NCBI GenBank assembly: GCA_012517475.1
Contig: JAAYUV010000063.1
Span: 1 to 64,000, forward strand
Direction: 5' to 3'
Origin: Peptococcaceae bacterium
GTDB taxonomy: Bacteria > Bacillota > Desulfitobacteriia > Desulfitobacteriales > Syntrophobotulaceae
Length of the DNA: 64,000 bases
Numbering within the stretch: position 1 is the stretch's first letter; every line of letters begins with the position of its first letter. The position numbers and the translations under genes were made by a program. Shown here piece by piece: positions 15,754 through 25,861 of this stretch. The notes under the pieces were generated by a model that was not told the DNA's origin, ran no database searches, and worked only from the letters and a program-made list of their open reading frames with translations.

Positions 15754-17832
15754 GTGAAAGAGATGAAGAAGATACGAGAAAACATAGCTCTTGCTGCGAT
15801 TATGATCTTATCCGCAGTCTTAAACTTTACCAACTTATATATAGAAGGTTATTCCAATCAGTATTACGCAGCCGGTGTCAAGAGCATGACTCAAAGTTTC
15901 AAAAACTTCTTTTTCGTAGCGTTGGATCCAGCCGGCTTTGTCACGGTTGACAAACCTCCTTTGGGTTTTTGGATGCAGGCCATTTCGGCTAAAATTTTCG
16001 GTTTCAGCGGCTGGAGTATTCTTTTCCCTCAAGCCTTAGCCGGAGTAGTATCGGTTGGATTACTCTTTTTTCTCGTCAAAAGGTCATTTGGAAGTAAAGC
16101 AGGACTGTTATCGGCTTTATTCCTAGCGATAACCCCTGTGTTTGTAGCGGTCAGCAGAAACAACACGGTGGATAACCAGTTGGTTCTGGCACTTCTGCTG
16201 GCGTGTTGGGCGCTTCTCATTGCGGCAGAAAAGGGCAAACTCAGATACCTTATCCTTTGTATGGTTTTTATCGGATTGGGCTTTAATATTAAGATGCTGC
16301 AGGCGTATATGATTTTGCCTGCGGTATATATCTTATATTTGTTTTCCAGTTCCATTTCATTCAGAAAAAGAATGATTCATTTGATTGCCGGTACGATGAT
16401 TTTACTCCTGGTTTCTTTTTCATGGGCAATTGTTGTAGATTCCATCCCCTCAACCGACCGCCCCTATGTAGGGAGCAGCAATGATAATACGGTTATGGGG
16501 CTGATCTTAGGGCATAATGGAGCGGAAAGGCTGGGAGGCATATTCGGTATTTTTAAAACCGGTGTACCCCAAAATCGTGTTGATGACAGAAACAATAGGC
16601 CATCCGAAACGGATAATACAGGAATAAATAATCCAACCGAATCAGGGATGCAGCCGGGTTTTCCAAATGATTACGGGCGGGGGCAAAATCCTCCCGGAAA
16701 CACGATGCAGCCGCCCTCCGGCGGGGGACCTGGCGGAGGGTTTGGTGGCGGAGACGGGGGAGGATTATCCGGAACGTTCGGAAACCAGACTCCGGCCGGA
16801 ATTACCAGACTGTTTTCCAAGAATGTTCTTTCCGATCAGATCGTCTGGTTTATTCCTCTGGCAGTGTTAGGATTCATAGCTGCTGCACTCAGAGAAAAAT
16901 TAAGATTTCGTTTGGATAACAAGAGAAAGCAGGCATTGATCTTATGGCTGATGTGGTTTTTACCCGAATTTGTTTATTTCAGTTTTAATACCGGTTTGTT
17001 TCATTCTTATTATTTGACAATGATGGCGCCGCCCATTTCGGCCTTAGCCGGAATCGGATTAATATCCATGTGGGAAATGTACAAAGAAGGCGGGTGGGAA
17101 TCTTGGCTGCTGCCGCTGGCTCTTATAGCCAATGGCGCTGTTCAAATGCTGATGCTGACGTATTTCTATAATTCATCCTATATCGTAAAAATGTTAATGG
17201 TTTTGCTTGTTGTGTTCTGTTTTGGTTCTGCTATTGCATTGTCCTTCTTACAAGGGAGACCAAAGGAAAGATCACTCTATAATCTAAAAAATGAAGACAT
17301 TCTGCCGGGCAGGCTGAGGATGAAAAAGATCTTTATTTCTCTGGCCTTAGCAGGACTGATGGCCGCCCCTGCAGCCGGTTCTGCGGCAGCGATGTTCACG
17401 GCGGTGAGTTCTACCTTCCCAGGTGCCGGTCTGGAATTGTTATCTGCCCAACAAGGCGGGAAGCAGGGACAGAATATGCCTCAGGATAACAACAGAAGCA
17501 GCAGTACCTCAGACCTGATTTCTTTTCTGAATAACAATCCGGTCGACGGAAAAGGTCAGATTGTTGTAAGTTCTGCGAATACTGCTGAAAGTCTGATCTT
17601 GCAATCCGATATTTACGTAGGATCACTCAGCGGCTTTATGGGAAACGAAAAGGTGATGAGCCTGGAACAATTCCAAAAGAAGGTCCAAAGCGGGGAAATC
17701 CGTTATGTATTAGCTGAAGGAGGGAATAACAGGGGTGGTTCCGGCAGTGAGATCATGTCTTGGGTAAAAGAAAACGGGCAGCTTGTTTTGTCCGGTCAGG
17801 TATACGACCTGATCAGTTATACAAAGAATTAA
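15754..17832 (+). CDS. GT39-like polyprenyl-phosphate glycosyltransferase
   Basis: A membrane protein of 692 residues resembling ArnT/YkcB-type dolichyl-phosphate-mannose-like transferases. It has the first-loop motif VTVDKPPLGFWMQ with the catalytic Asp region, the second acidic site near SRNNTVDNQLV, and about 10-12 helices. Residues about 272-345 form an extracellular low-complexity insert rich in Pro, Gly and Asn. The soluble C-terminal domain (about 560-690) is typical of YkcB homologues. It probably moves a sugar from a lipid carrier to an envelope glycan. AAAGGAG at 15742-15748 fits the GTG at 15754 (5 nt); the ATG at 15763 is 14 nt away. Confidence 0.85.
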   Translation: MKEMKKIRENIALAAIMILSAVLNFTNLYIEGYSNQYYAAGVKSMTQSFKNFFFVALDPAGFVTVDKPPLGFWMQAISAKIFGFSGWSILFPQALAGVVSVGLLFFLVKRSFGSKAGLLSALFLAITPVFVAVSRNNTVDNQLVLALLLACWALLIAAEKGKLRYLILCMVFIGLGFNIKMLQAYMILPAVYILYLFSSSISFRKRMIHLIAGTMILLLVSFSWAIVVDSIPSTDRPYVGSSNDNTVMGLILGHNGAERLGGIFGIFKTGVPQNRVDDRNNRPSETDNTGINNPTESGMQPGFPNDYGRGQNPPGNTMQPPSGGGPGGGFGGGDGGGLSGTFGNQTPAGITRLFSKNVLSDQIVWFIPLAVLGFIAAALREKLRFRLDNKRKQALILWLMWFLPEFVYFSFNTGLFHSYYLTMMAPPISALAGIGLISMWEMYKEGGWESWLLPLALIANGAVQMLMLTYFYNSSYIVKMLMVLLVVFCFGSAIALSFLQGRPKERSLYNLKNEDILPGRLRMKKIFISLALAGLMAAPAAGSAAAMFTAVSSTFPGAGLELLSAQQGGKQGQNMPQDNNRSSSTSDLISFLNNNPVDGKGQIVVSSANTAESLILQSDIYVGSLSGFMGNEKVMSLEQFQKKVQSGEIRYVLAEGGNNRGGSGSEIMSWVKENGQLVLSGQVYDLISYTKN

Positions 17833-17836
17833 CATT

Positions 17837-18361
17837 TTAAATCCACCGCATGTTAATATTTACTGTTGGATGTTCCTCAAGACTATCGTTCAGTATTTTA
17901 TTCTTCCGGGATGAGTTATTTTTAAGATGTCCGGCATAATGCTGCAGCCATAGCATTTGAAATTCTTTATCAAGCTGAAAGTCAATTAATATTTCTAAAA
18001 GGTCTGAATCCACATGATTATTTTCTATTAAATCATAATAAGCGTTCAGTGCTTTTCCTTCCAGGGCAACCCCTATTCTGCAGATATTTATGGGGCCGGT
18101 TAATTCAACAGACTCACCGATAATACTCCCTGCAAGATTCGCTATGGTAGTCGAGATTTTAGAAATATCTATTCCGGCTTCGGTAAACCTTTGAGTAAAG
18201 AAATCAATATGTTTTTTTTCAGTTTCTATAATTTTAATTAAAGCTTTGTTTAAGACCGTATCTTCAGTGGTAGATAATTGAGACATGTAATAGTTTATCT
18301 GAAATCTTTCCAATTCATAAATTTGTTTTAATTGACTAATCATTTGTCCGGTCAATTGCAA
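17837..18361 (-). CDS. Ferritin-like diiron-fold protein
   Basis: A four-helix protein of 174 residues. Possible iron ligands are Glu in YELERFQINYY, ExxH in IETEKKHIDFF, Glu in ALEGKALNAYY and Glu/His in LDKEFQMLWLQHY. This is the spacing of rubrerythrin/ferritin-like proteins, without a rubredoxin CxxC tail. It may be a peroxide or iron-handling protein, but no specific activity can be assigned. Its stop lies 4 nt from that of the convergent glycosyltransferase, with no terminator between them. Confidence 0.7.
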   Translation of the reverse strand: MQLTGQMISQLKQIYELERFQINYYMSQLSTTEDTVLNKALIKIIETEKKHIDFFTQRFTEAGIDISKISTTIANLAGSIIGESVELTGPINICRIGVALEGKALNAYYDLIENNHVDSDLLEILIDFQLDKEFQMLWLQHYAGHLKNNSSRKNKILNDSLEEHPTVNINMRWI

Positions 18362-18438
18362 TTCCTCCTTAAACTAAAGGTTGTGATATCATTATCTTTT
18401 CTATTTTTTCAAGATTTATTTGTTTTATCCCTTTCTTC

Positions 18439-18466
18439 GGTACCGCCAAAGAAGTTTGGCGGTACC
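18439..18466. repeat. Perfect 12-bp inverted repeat in the divergent region
   Basis: GGTACCGCCAAA and TTTGGCGGTACC flank a GAAG loop. It lies between the ferritin-like gene (minus) and the men promoter (plus). A T-rich stretch follows on the plus strand, but no gene ends there on that strand. It could be an operator, a leader hairpin or the terminator of a small RNA. Confidence 0.75.
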
Positions 18467-18540
18467 TGTGTTTTTGATTCGATAAACTCCTCAAAGGAGA
18501 ATGATAAAGCTTATATTTTATTGTGATTGGAAGAATAATA

Positions 18541-18591
18541 TTGAAGGATTATTTCTTGAAAGATTATTATTGAAAGATTATAATTGAAGAA
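18541..18591 (+). repeat. Tandem TTGAARGATTAT repeats upstream of menF
   Basis: Three near-identical 14-15 bp units begin at 18541, 18556 and 18570 (TTGAAGGATTAT, TTGAAAGATTAT, TTGAAAGATTAT), and a partial fourth begins at 18584. Confidence 0.85.
18556..18584 (+). promoter_or_regulatory. Sigma-A promoter of the men operon, formed by the repeats
   Basis: TTGAAA (18556-18561) and TATAAT (18579-18584) are exactly 17 nt apart. The -35 is in the second repeat unit and the -10 at the end of the third. Predicted transcription starts about 18591, roughly 44 nt before menF. Confidence 0.75.
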
Positions 18592-18634
18592 ATGAATTAT
18601 TGTTCATTATTTCGTGATTTTGGAGATGTATAAT

Positions 18635-19777
18635 TTGCAGTATCAGAAAACAGAAATCCTCTTAGATAACCCTCTTTCATTCTGGAAGCATTTTGACAAG
18701 GAAGAACGTGTTTTATTTTATAATCCCTTGAATAAAGAGCTTATGATCGGAGCGAAACGCTTAAAAACATTTCATAAAGGAGAAAACTTTAAAGATTATC
18801 TATTTGTATTTTCTTCAAGGACTTTTTTTCAAACCGTTAAAGATCAAAAGTGGGCAGAGTTTGGCAATGAAACGATCGCTTTTGAATATTACCTTCTTAA
18901 AAAAAATGGCAAGCAGACGCTTTTTTATTTTAAAGATCCGGTCGAGATAGAAAATCTGGAAATCAATGATTGCCGGCATACATATAAAACTTTCACAAAT
19001 GATTATGAAGAGTGGAAAGAATTGTTTGCAAATGTCGCTTATGAAATTTCAGTCGGAAACGTAAATAAAGTCGTAATTTCGAGGGAAGTAAAAATTGAAT
19101 GTGACACTTTGGTAAATGTAGAAAGTATATTAAAGAATCTGTTGGAGAAAAATCCGAATAGTTATGTTTTTGCTTATTGTAAAAACGAAAAGACTTTTTT
19201 AGGCGCGACTCCGGAGGTGTTGGTTCAAAAAGAAAAGGAGAATATTATCAGTTATGCTTTGGCAGGAACGATATCACGAAATGATCAAAATGATGAATAC
19301 CAAAAGACGAAACTGCTGAATGATTGTAAAAATCGTTTCGAACATCAAATTGTGGTGGATTCCATAGCGAATGTAATGAAAAAATTTGCTAGTGAAGTCA
19401 TAGTTGATGAAACCAAAATTCTCACTCTTAAAAATTTGCACCATCTGCAAACAAGGGTTGCGTGCAAGGATAACGCGGTTTTGCCGGAGTGGGTAACACG
19501 GTTACATCCTACTCCCGCCTTGGGTGGAAATCCGGTACATAAAGCTTTGGAAATACTCGCCAAGTATGAAAAACATGAGAGAGGATTGTATGCCGCTCCG
19601 ATTGGCATCATGGATGAAAATGGGGATGGTATTTTTGTTGCCGGAATTCGGTCGGCGCTTGTTCAGGGGAATACCGTATATGCCTACTCAGGCAGTGGAA
19701 TCGTCGGTAAATCGGTGTGTGAGGATGAATACCTGGAGACCAACAATAAACTAAGAACGATCATTGAAAGTCTATAA
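18635..19777 (+). CDS. menF: Isochorismate synthase MenF
   Basis: A chorismate-binding enzyme of about 380 residues that isomerises chorismate to isochorismate, the first menaquinone-specific step. Seen are the C-terminal family signatures VNKVVISREV, LGATPEVLVQ, ALAGTISR, HLQTRV, LHPTPALGG, ERGLYAAPIG and YSGSGIV. The start is uncertain: TTG 18635 has GGAG 9 nt upstream, ATG 18626 directly follows that GGAG, and GTG 18614 has no site. It is first in a seven-gene operon. Confidence 0.9.
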   Translation: MQYQKTEILLDNPLSFWKHFDKEERVLFYNPLNKELMIGAKRLKTFHKGENFKDYLFVFSSRTFFQTVKDQKWAEFGNETIAFEYYLLKKNGKQTLFYFKDPVEIENLEINDCRHTYKTFTNDYEEWKELFANVAYEISVGNVNKVVISREVKIECDTLVNVESILKNLLEKNPNSYVFAYCKNEKTFLGATPEVLVQKEKENIISYALAGTISRNDQNDEYQKTKLLNDCKNRFEHQIVVDSIANVMKKFASEVIVDETKILTLKNLHHLQTRVACKDNAVLPEWVTRLHPTPALGGNPVHKALEILAKYEKHERGLYAAPIGIMDENGDGIFVAGIRSALVQGNTVYAYSGSGIVGKSVCEDEYLETNNKLRTIIESL

Positions 19778-19811
19778 CAGTGTATAAAGATATTGAAAGT
19801 TTATAAAGTAA

Positions 19812-21557
19812 TTGAACTATGAAGATAAAGTTGGTGAAAGATTGACCAATTATATTGCGGCATTAGTCGATGAATTGTATCAATTGGGAGTGCGTGAAGT
19901 TGTCATAAGCCCTGGTTCACGCTCGACTCCCTTATCGGTCTTATTCTGCGAACACTATTTTAAAGTTTACTTAAATATTGATGAACGTTCGGCAGGTTTC
20001 TTTGCACTGGGTATAGCCAAAGAACATCAAAGACCTGTTGTTTTGGTTTGTACTTCAGGTTCTGCTGTTGCCCATTACTTTCCTGGCATAATTGAAGCTA
20101 AATATTCCAGAGTCCCGTTAATTGTATTAACCGCTGACCGTCCCCATGAACTGAGGCATGTCGGAGCGCCTCAGGCTATCGATCAAAATGATATTTATGG
20201 GCATTATGCAAATTACTATGAAGAACTGGCGTTGCCTGAAGAAAGAGAAGAAATGTACCACTATGTTCGGGTGGTCATGCAAAAGGCCTATGCCGGTGCG
20301 ATGTCCAGGGGATATGGTGTTGCTCATATCAATATACCGCTGCGTGAGCCTTTAATTCCTGATTTGAACAAGCTGGATTTTTCCGTTGGACGCGCCAATG
20401 ACCGGTTTGAATTATTGAATACTGAAGGGCATCTCACGATTAATGACTCAATATTTCAAAACAAGAATGGACTCATCATTTGCGGCGGGGATGCCTATGC
20501 GGACTATCACCTGGATGTACTGGAAATGGGAAAACGCTTAAAATCACCGGTATTGGCCGATCCCATCTCAAATTTTCGGAATTACGCCAATGAACTGATC
20601 GTGGATTCTTATGATGCTTTTCTCAAAAAGGATTCTGTAAAGAGAGAATTAAGACCTGAATTTATCATTCATTTCGGTCAAGTCCCGGTATCCAAGCGTT
20701 TACAGCAATTTTTGTCCATGCACCAGGATGTCTTCTATCTTCAAGTGGCGGAAACATTTGAATACCGCAATCTGGCGCTTTCTACGGATCAATTCATTGT
20801 GTCATCGCCAAAACGGTTCGCCAATTCGATTCAGGTAAAAAACAGCAATACGGCATATTTGCAGCAATGGCAATACTACCAAAAACAAATGCGTAAACAT
20901 CTCAAAAAGGCTAGAGATGAAAAGGGATTGTTTGAAGGCAAATTCATTCAAATCCTGCAGGAGATGTTGCCGGAGGGCAGCCGTTTGATTGTTGCCAACA
21001 GCATGGCCATTCGGGACGTAGATTATTTCTTTGAGGCCCGCGCCCAAAATATTAAAATTTTAGGCAACAGAGGGGCAAATGGAATCGATGGTATTGTCTC
21101 CAAGGCTTTAGGGATATCCACATCCAATAAACCTACGGTTTTGTTAACAGGCGACCTGGCGTTTTACCACGATTTAAATGGGTTATTAATTGGTAGTACA
21201 CATCATTTAAATATCGTGATTGTCTTATTCAACAACGAAGGGGGCGGAATTTTTAAGTATTTGCCGCAAAGCAAAGGAAAGCATTTTGATTACTTATTCC
21301 TTACTCCCCATGGGATCAATTTTTCCGGGTTAAAAACGCTCTATGGCCTGACCTATTTTCAACCACAGAATGAGGATGCATTTGTGCATGATTTTGAAGA
21401 AGCGCTCAGCTTAAAAGGAATGAAGCTGATCGAACTCAAAATCGATTTGGAGTTAAGCAAAGCCCTGCATGATCAATATACCATCTTACCGGACGATACA
21501 AAGATCCGGGAAGGCAAACGGGTTTCGGGAGAATTGGATCATGTGGATGGCCATTGA
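19812..21557 (+). CDS. menD: SEPHCHC synthase MenD (thiamine-PP dependent)
   Basis: A 581-residue synthase that adds the succinyl semialdehyde unit from 2-oxoglutarate to isochorismate. The N-terminal [14 protein letters not shown] and [10 protein letters not shown] patterns and the thiamine-PP/Mg motif ([12 protein letters not shown] ending NNEGGGIF) identify it. The start used is TTG 19812; its ribosome binding site is weak, so translation may couple to menF 35 nt upstream. Its last 17 bases overlap the menH start. Confidence 0.95.
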   Translation: MNYEDKVGERLTNYIAALVDELYQLGVREVVISPGSRSTPLSVLFCEHYFKVYLNIDERSAGFFALGIAKEHQRPVVLVCTSGSAVAHYFPGIIEAKYSRVPLIVLTADRPHELRHVGAPQAIDQNDIYGHYANYYEELALPEEREEMYHYVRVVMQKAYAGAMSRGYGVAHINIPLREPLIPDLNKLDFSVGRANDRFELLNTEGHLTINDSIFQNKNGLIICGGDAYADYHLDVLEMGKRLKSPVLADPISNFRNYANELIVDSYDAFLKKDSVKRELRPEFIIHFGQVPVSKRLQQFLSMHQDVFYLQVAETFEYRNLALSTDQFIVSSPKRFANSIQVKNSNTAYLQQWQYYQKQMRKHLKKARDEKGLFEGKFIQILQEMLPEGSRLIVANSMAIRDVDYFFEARAQNIKILGNRGANGIDGIVSKALGISTSNKPTVLLTGDLAFYHDLNGLLIGSTHHLNIVIVLFNNEGGGIFKYLPQSKGKHFDYLFLTPHGINFSGLKTLYGLTYFQPQNEDAFVHDFEEALSLKGMKLIELKIDLELSKALHDQYTILPDDTKIREGKRVSGELDHVDGH

Positions 21558-22335
21558 AAATGTCAAATATCACCTGGAAATAAAAGGTGAGGGAAAACCG
21601 TTTGTTTGTTTACATGGCTTTTCTGAGAATCTGAGTACCTGGGAGTTCATTAATATCGAGGGCCGTCAAATGATATTAATCGATTTGATCGGCCATGGAG
21701 AAAGCGATAAGCCTTTTTCCGGAAAGGTTTATTACTGGAAAAACGTCATCAGGCATTTGCATCAGCTCATTCAACAATTAGACCTTTATCAATACTCGCT
21801 TTTAGGCTATTCCATGGGGGGACGGATTGCCTTAGCTTACACCTTGGCTTATTCCGGGGAAATAGACAAGCTGATCCTGGAAAGCGCTTCCTATGGAGAA
21901 TGCGGATTGATAAATCGGTTCAAACGACGCAGAAATGATACCATACTGGCGAAAAATATCCGGCAAAACGGGATAGAATGGTTTAACCGTTACTGGTCAG
22001 GATTAGATATTTTTGCGACGCAAACGCAGTCACCCCAGGATGTTATCAGGCAAATTCACGAAAGGCGTTTACAGAACGCGCCTCATGCCTTGGCCAATAC
22101 GCTGTATGGCAGCGGACAAGGAACATTCCCGTGTTTGAAGAATCAAATCTCCGGGCTAACCATGCCCGTCCTGTATATCAACGGGGAATACGACAGGAAA
22201 TACGTGCAAGCAGGTCTGGAGTTCAAAAAATTAAACCCAAATATTCACCATGAAATTATCAAAGGGGTAGGGCATAATACACATATCGAAGATCCACAGG
22301 CTTTTAGCGAGGTTTTAAAAAATTTTTTGGACTAA
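21541..22335 (+). CDS. menH: SHCHC synthase MenH, alpha/beta hydrolase
   Basis: The 264-residue alpha/beta hydrolase has the nucleophile elbow GYSMGG (Ser91), an oxyanion segment near CLHGFSE and the final His in [11 protein letters not shown]. It eliminates pyruvate from SEPHCHC to form 2-succinyl-6-hydroxycyclohexadiene carboxylate. The start ATG 21541 lies inside the end of menD with GGGAG 10 nt upstream. The position between menD and menB supports the name over a general hydrolase. Confidence 0.9.
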   Translation: MWMAIENVKYHLEIKGEGKPFVCLHGFSENLSTWEFINIEGRQMILIDLIGHGESDKPFSGKVYYWKNVIRHLHQLIQQLDLYQYSLLGYSMGGRIALAYTLAYSGEIDKLILESASYGECGLINRFKRRRNDTILAKNIRQNGIEWFNRYWSGLDIFATQTQSPQDVIRQIHERRLQNAPHALANTLYGSGQGTFPCLKNQISGLTMPVLYINGEYDRKYVQAGLEFKKLNPNIHHEIIKGVGHNTHIEDPQAFSEVLKNFLD

Positions 22336-22408
22336 ATTAAAAAAACTCAACATAACAACTTGAAAATGAAACTTAGTGAGAGCTGCATTTTGAAAGGGGT
22401 TAAATAAA

Positions 22409-23251
22409 ATGACGAAGTTTCCTTGGAAAAAATTAGACCGTCAATATGAAGATGTTATTTATGAAAGCTATGACGGAATTGCCAAAATTACGATGAACCG
22501 TCCTGAAGTCCGCAACGCATTCCGTCCGAAAACGATTATCGAACTCATTGATGCTTTTACGGTAGCGCGGGAAGATGCCAACATCGGTGTCATCATTTTA
22601 ACAGGCGCCAACCACGGACAAGGTCAGGATAAAGAAGCATTTTGTTCAGGTGGGGATCAAAGCGTACGCGGACATGGGGGTTACGTTGGAGACGACCGGA
22701 TTCCCCGGTTAAATGTTTTGGACCTTCAGCATTTAATCCGCATTATTCCCAAACCTGTAATTGCCATGGTCAATGGGTTTGCCATAGGCGGGGGACATGT
22801 GTTGCATGTCGTTTGTGATTTAACCATCGCTTCTGAAAATGCGAAATTCGGCCAGACAGGACCAAAGGTAGGATCGTTTGATGCAGGGTATGGCAGCGGA
22901 TATTTGGCGCGCATCATCGGTCATAAGAAAGCGCGAGAGATTTGGTATCTCTGCCGGCAGTATACGGCGAAGGAAGCTTTGGAAATGGGGCTCGTCAACA
23001 CGGTAGTACCCTTTGAGCAATTGGAAGAAGAGACAGTAAAATGGGCCAAAGAAATTTTACAACATTCCCCTACGGCGCTAAGGTTCCTCAAGGCAGCCAT
23101 GAATGCCGACACGGACGGCTTAGCCGGTTTGCAGCAATTGGCCGGAGATGCTACCTTGTTGTTTTACACAACAGATGAGGCTAAAGAAGGACGGGATGCA
23201 TTTAAAGAGAAGCGCAATCCGGATTTTCAACAGTTTCCTAAATTCCCGTAA
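22409..23251 (+). CDS. menB: 1,4-dihydroxy-2-naphthoyl-CoA synthase MenB
   Basis: A 280-residue crotonase-fold enzyme that closes the second ring from succinylbenzoyl-CoA. It shows [28 protein letters not shown] and [16 protein letters not shown], a nearly invariant MenB signature, and [15 protein letters not shown] 73-nt gap with GAAAGGGG separates it from menH, so this gene may be translated more strongly. Confidence 0.97.
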   Translation: MTKFPWKKLDRQYEDVIYESYDGIAKITMNRPEVRNAFRPKTIIELIDAFTVAREDANIGVIILTGANHGQGQDKEAFCSGGDQSVRGHGGYVGDDRIPRLNVLDLQHLIRIIPKPVIAMVNGFAIGGGHVLHVVCDLTIASENAKFGQTGPKVGSFDAGYGSGYLARIIGHKKAREIWYLCRQYTAKEALEMGLVNTVVPFEQLEEETVKWAKEILQHSPTALRFLKAAMNADTDGLAGLQQLAGDATLLFYTTDEAKEGRDAFKEKRNPDFQQFPKFP

Positions 23252-23296
23252 CATCTTTGAACTCTCGCTTACACTGTTTACCCGGAAGTCTAAAAA

Positions 23297-24682
23297 ATGT
23301 ATACAAAAAAGGAAAAAATGAACTGGCTAAAAAAACAGTCTATCGAAAAACCAAACAAAAAATTCATTAATGATCTGACTTTCAACGAAGTATATCAGCG
23401 TGTTGCAGATCTGGCCCTCAGGTTATATCTTTTTGTCAAAAACGAAAAAAGAGTTGCACTTTTCTCAAATAACTCGGAGGATATGGCTTTATTTTTTCTT
23501 GCCTTGCAAGTTTTGCAAAGGGAAGTGCTGATGCTCAATACGCGTTTAACCGACGAAGAGATCGCCAGGCAATTAATCGCTTTAGATATCCAGGTTGTCT
23601 TTTCTCAGGACAAGAAATTTATTTCTTTTCAGGAAGTGCATCAAAGTGAAATCCACAAAGGGCATTCAACAAATAAATACACAGGTAAAAAATTAGCTGA
23701 AGCGTTTCAGCCGGAACAAATCGCCGTCATTATGAATACCAGTGCGACAACCGGTCAATTCAAATCGGTGCCTTTGCGTTGGAAACAGTTTTATGCACAT
23801 GTCCAGGCCTCAAAGAAAAGTCTGGGAGTTGCTGAAAATGATAATTGGCTGATGGTATTGCCTATGTATCATATTAGCGGACTGACTATCTTAATGCGAA
23901 GTCTGTTCAATGGGACAGGAATAACGATTGTGGAAAAATTTGATGAAGAACAGGTTCTAAAGTTAATTCAGGATGCTGCCATCAATATGCTGTCCATCGT
24001 ACCCACCATGTTAAACCGGATCATTGACCGGATAGAGAAGCATGATTTGCGTGTAGTCCTGGTAGGCGGTGAATTGATTCCTCAATCACTGGTTGAAAAG
24101 TCCCTGCTTAAAAGTATACCCATTCATAAAACCTATGGGATGACGGAAACAACAAGCCAGTCTGCAACTTTCTTCGTCCTTTCGTATCCTGAAAAAAAGG
24201 ATTCGGTTGGGGTGCCGCTGGAAGGGGTAACGATTCAAATTCATGATCCTGATGAACAGGGGATCGGGGAAGTCCTCATTCAAAGTCCAATGGTAATGGA
24301 TGGATACCTTGGACAAGAACCAATCTCCGGTTTTTTTAATACGGAAGATGTAGGGTATTTGGATCAGGACGGCTTTTTATACATACTCGACCGGCGCAAA
24401 AATATCATCATTTCCGGGGGAGAAAATATCTATCCCCAGGAAATCGAAAATATTCTCTATGCCCATCCCCAAATATCCGAATGCGCGGTAGTCGGCAGGA
24501 AAGACGCAAGATGGGGAGAAGTTCCTGTCTTATTTGTTGTTTCCTCAATGGCTGAAGAAGAAATCTTACACTATCTTGCCAAAAGAATAGCGAAATATAA
24601 GCTGCCTCAAAAAATTATTTATGTGGACGAACTTCCCAAAAATTCATCAGGCAAAATAGTGAAAAAAGATTTAGGCCAGTAA
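23297..24682 (+). CDS. menE: o-Succinylbenzoate-CoA ligase MenE
   Basis: A 461-residue acyl-adenylating enzyme that activates o-succinylbenzoate to its CoA thioester with ATP. Family motifs are NTSATTGQFKSVPL (P-loop), HKTYGMTETTSQ, VGYLDQDGFLYILDRRKNIIISGGENIYP and the C-terminal catalytic Lys in LPKNSSGKIVKK. It is slightly short, which is usual for MenE. The ribosome binding site GGAAG is modest. Confidence 0.95.
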   Translation: MYTKKEKMNWLKKQSIEKPNKKFINDLTFNEVYQRVADLALRLYLFVKNEKRVALFSNNSEDMALFFLALQVLQREVLMLNTRLTDEEIARQLIALDIQVVFSQDKKFISFQEVHQSEIHKGHSTNKYTGKKLAEAFQPEQIAVIMNTSATTGQFKSVPLRWKQFYAHVQASKKSLGVAENDNWLMVLPMYHISGLTILMRSLFNGTGITIVEKFDEEQVLKLIQDAAINMLSIVPTMLNRIIDRIEKHDLRVVLVGGELIPQSLVEKSLLKSIPIHKTYGMTETTSQSATFFVLSYPEKKDSVGVPLEGVTIQIHDPDEQGIGEVLIQSPMVMDGYLGQEPISGFFNTEDVGYLDQDGFLYILDRRKNIIISGGENIYPQEIENILYAHPQISECAVVGRKDARWGEVPVLFVVSSMAEEEILHYLAKRIAKYKLPQKIIYVDELPKNSSGKIVKKDLGQ

Positions 24683-24750
24683 GAGGCGATGAGAATTAGA
24701 AAAGACATATGAGATGTAAATAAGAAAAGACGATATGATTTGGAGAAAAA

Positions 24751-25860
24751 ATGCGGATTAACAGTATAGAACTGTATCATATTCAAATGCCTTTGCATTT
24801 TACCTTTAAGACAGCTCAAACCAGTTTGAACCACCGGGAGACCATTGTTATCAAAGCGGTGGATGAGCTGGGGAATACGGGTTATGGGGAAGTTGTCGCC
24901 TTTAATGAACCGTTCTATAGCGCCGAAACGCTCATGGATTCCAAATGGGTACTAATAAATGATTATATCCCCAAGCTATTGTCTGAAGAAATTAAGCATC
25001 CGTTTATGGTCCATGAATGGATGGATTTAAGCTATCCAATGGCGATCGCCGGATTGGAAAATGCGTTATTGGACCTGTATGCCAAGCGTCAACAGAAGTC
25101 GATCATGGAAGTTGTATTTTCTGAAGCAACCCATGACAGGATAGCTCCAGGCATGGTCCTGGGAGATTTGGAACCTTCCAACCTTTTGAAACAAATAGAG
25201 CATTATAGGGAAGAAGGGTATATCCGCTTTAAAATTAAAATTAAACCGGAAGATGGATTTCCAAAATTAAAATTGATCAGAGAAAGGTACCCTGACCTGA
25301 AGCTGCTGGCCGATGCCAATAAGAGCTATGAATCGGATCAGATTCATGAATTAAAAAAGTTAGATGAACTGGATTTGCTCTGTATCGAAGAACCACTGGC
25401 CTCAATGGATTTTACAGACTATCAAAAACTTCAGGAAGAAATAAAAATCCCCATCTGTCTGGATGAAAGCATTCAGACAATGGATGATTTAAAGACAGCG
25501 ATTCAGTTGAAAGCTTGCAAAGTCGTCAATATCAAAGTAGGCCGCATTGGCGGAATGTATTATGCAAAGCAAATGATTGAATTGTGCAGAGAGAATCATA
25601 TTCATTACTGGATCGGGAGTATGGTCGAAAGCGGTATTTCCAAGATATTGCACGTTCATTTAGCCAGCCTGAAAGATACCTATATTCCCGGAGATCTATC
25701 ACCATCCCGGCGTTACTTCCCTAGAGATATTATTCATCCTGAAATTACAGTGGAAAACGGCATGATTCAAGTACCAAAAGGTTGGGGTCTGGGGGTCGAA
25801 ATCGATGAAGATGCCTTAAAAGCATATACCATTGACCATGTCAGAATAGGTGGTGAATAG
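24751..25860 (+). CDS. menC: o-Succinylbenzoate synthase MenC
   Basis: An enolase-superfamily dehydratase of 369 residues that makes o-succinylbenzoate from the MenH product. Seen are the KxK general base (FKIKIKP), the metal ligands Asp in LLADANKSY, Glu in CIEEPL and Asp in CLDESI, and the second Lys in VVNIKVGRIGG. The sequence is of the Firmicute MenC type, some of which also racemise N-acylamino acids; the operon makes the menaquinone role the main one. The ATG has GGAG 6 nt upstream. Confidence 0.95.
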   Translation: MRINSIELYHIQMPLHFTFKTAQTSLNHRETIVIKAVDELGNTGYGEVVAFNEPFYSAETLMDSKWVLINDYIPKLLSEEIKHPFMVHEWMDLSYPMAIAGLENALLDLYAKRQQKSIMEVVFSEATHDRIAPGMVLGDLEPSNLLKQIEHYREEGYIRFKIKIKPEDGFPKLKLIRERYPDLKLLADANKSYESDQIHELKKLDELDLLCIEEPLASMDFTDYQKLQEEIKIPICLDESIQTMDDLKTAIQLKACKVVNIKVGRIGGMYYAKQMIELCRENHIHYWIGSMVESGISKILHVHLASLKDTYIPGDLSPSRRYFPRDIIHPEITVENGMIQVPKGWGLGVEIDEDALKAYTIDHVRIGGE

Positions 25861-25861
25861 G

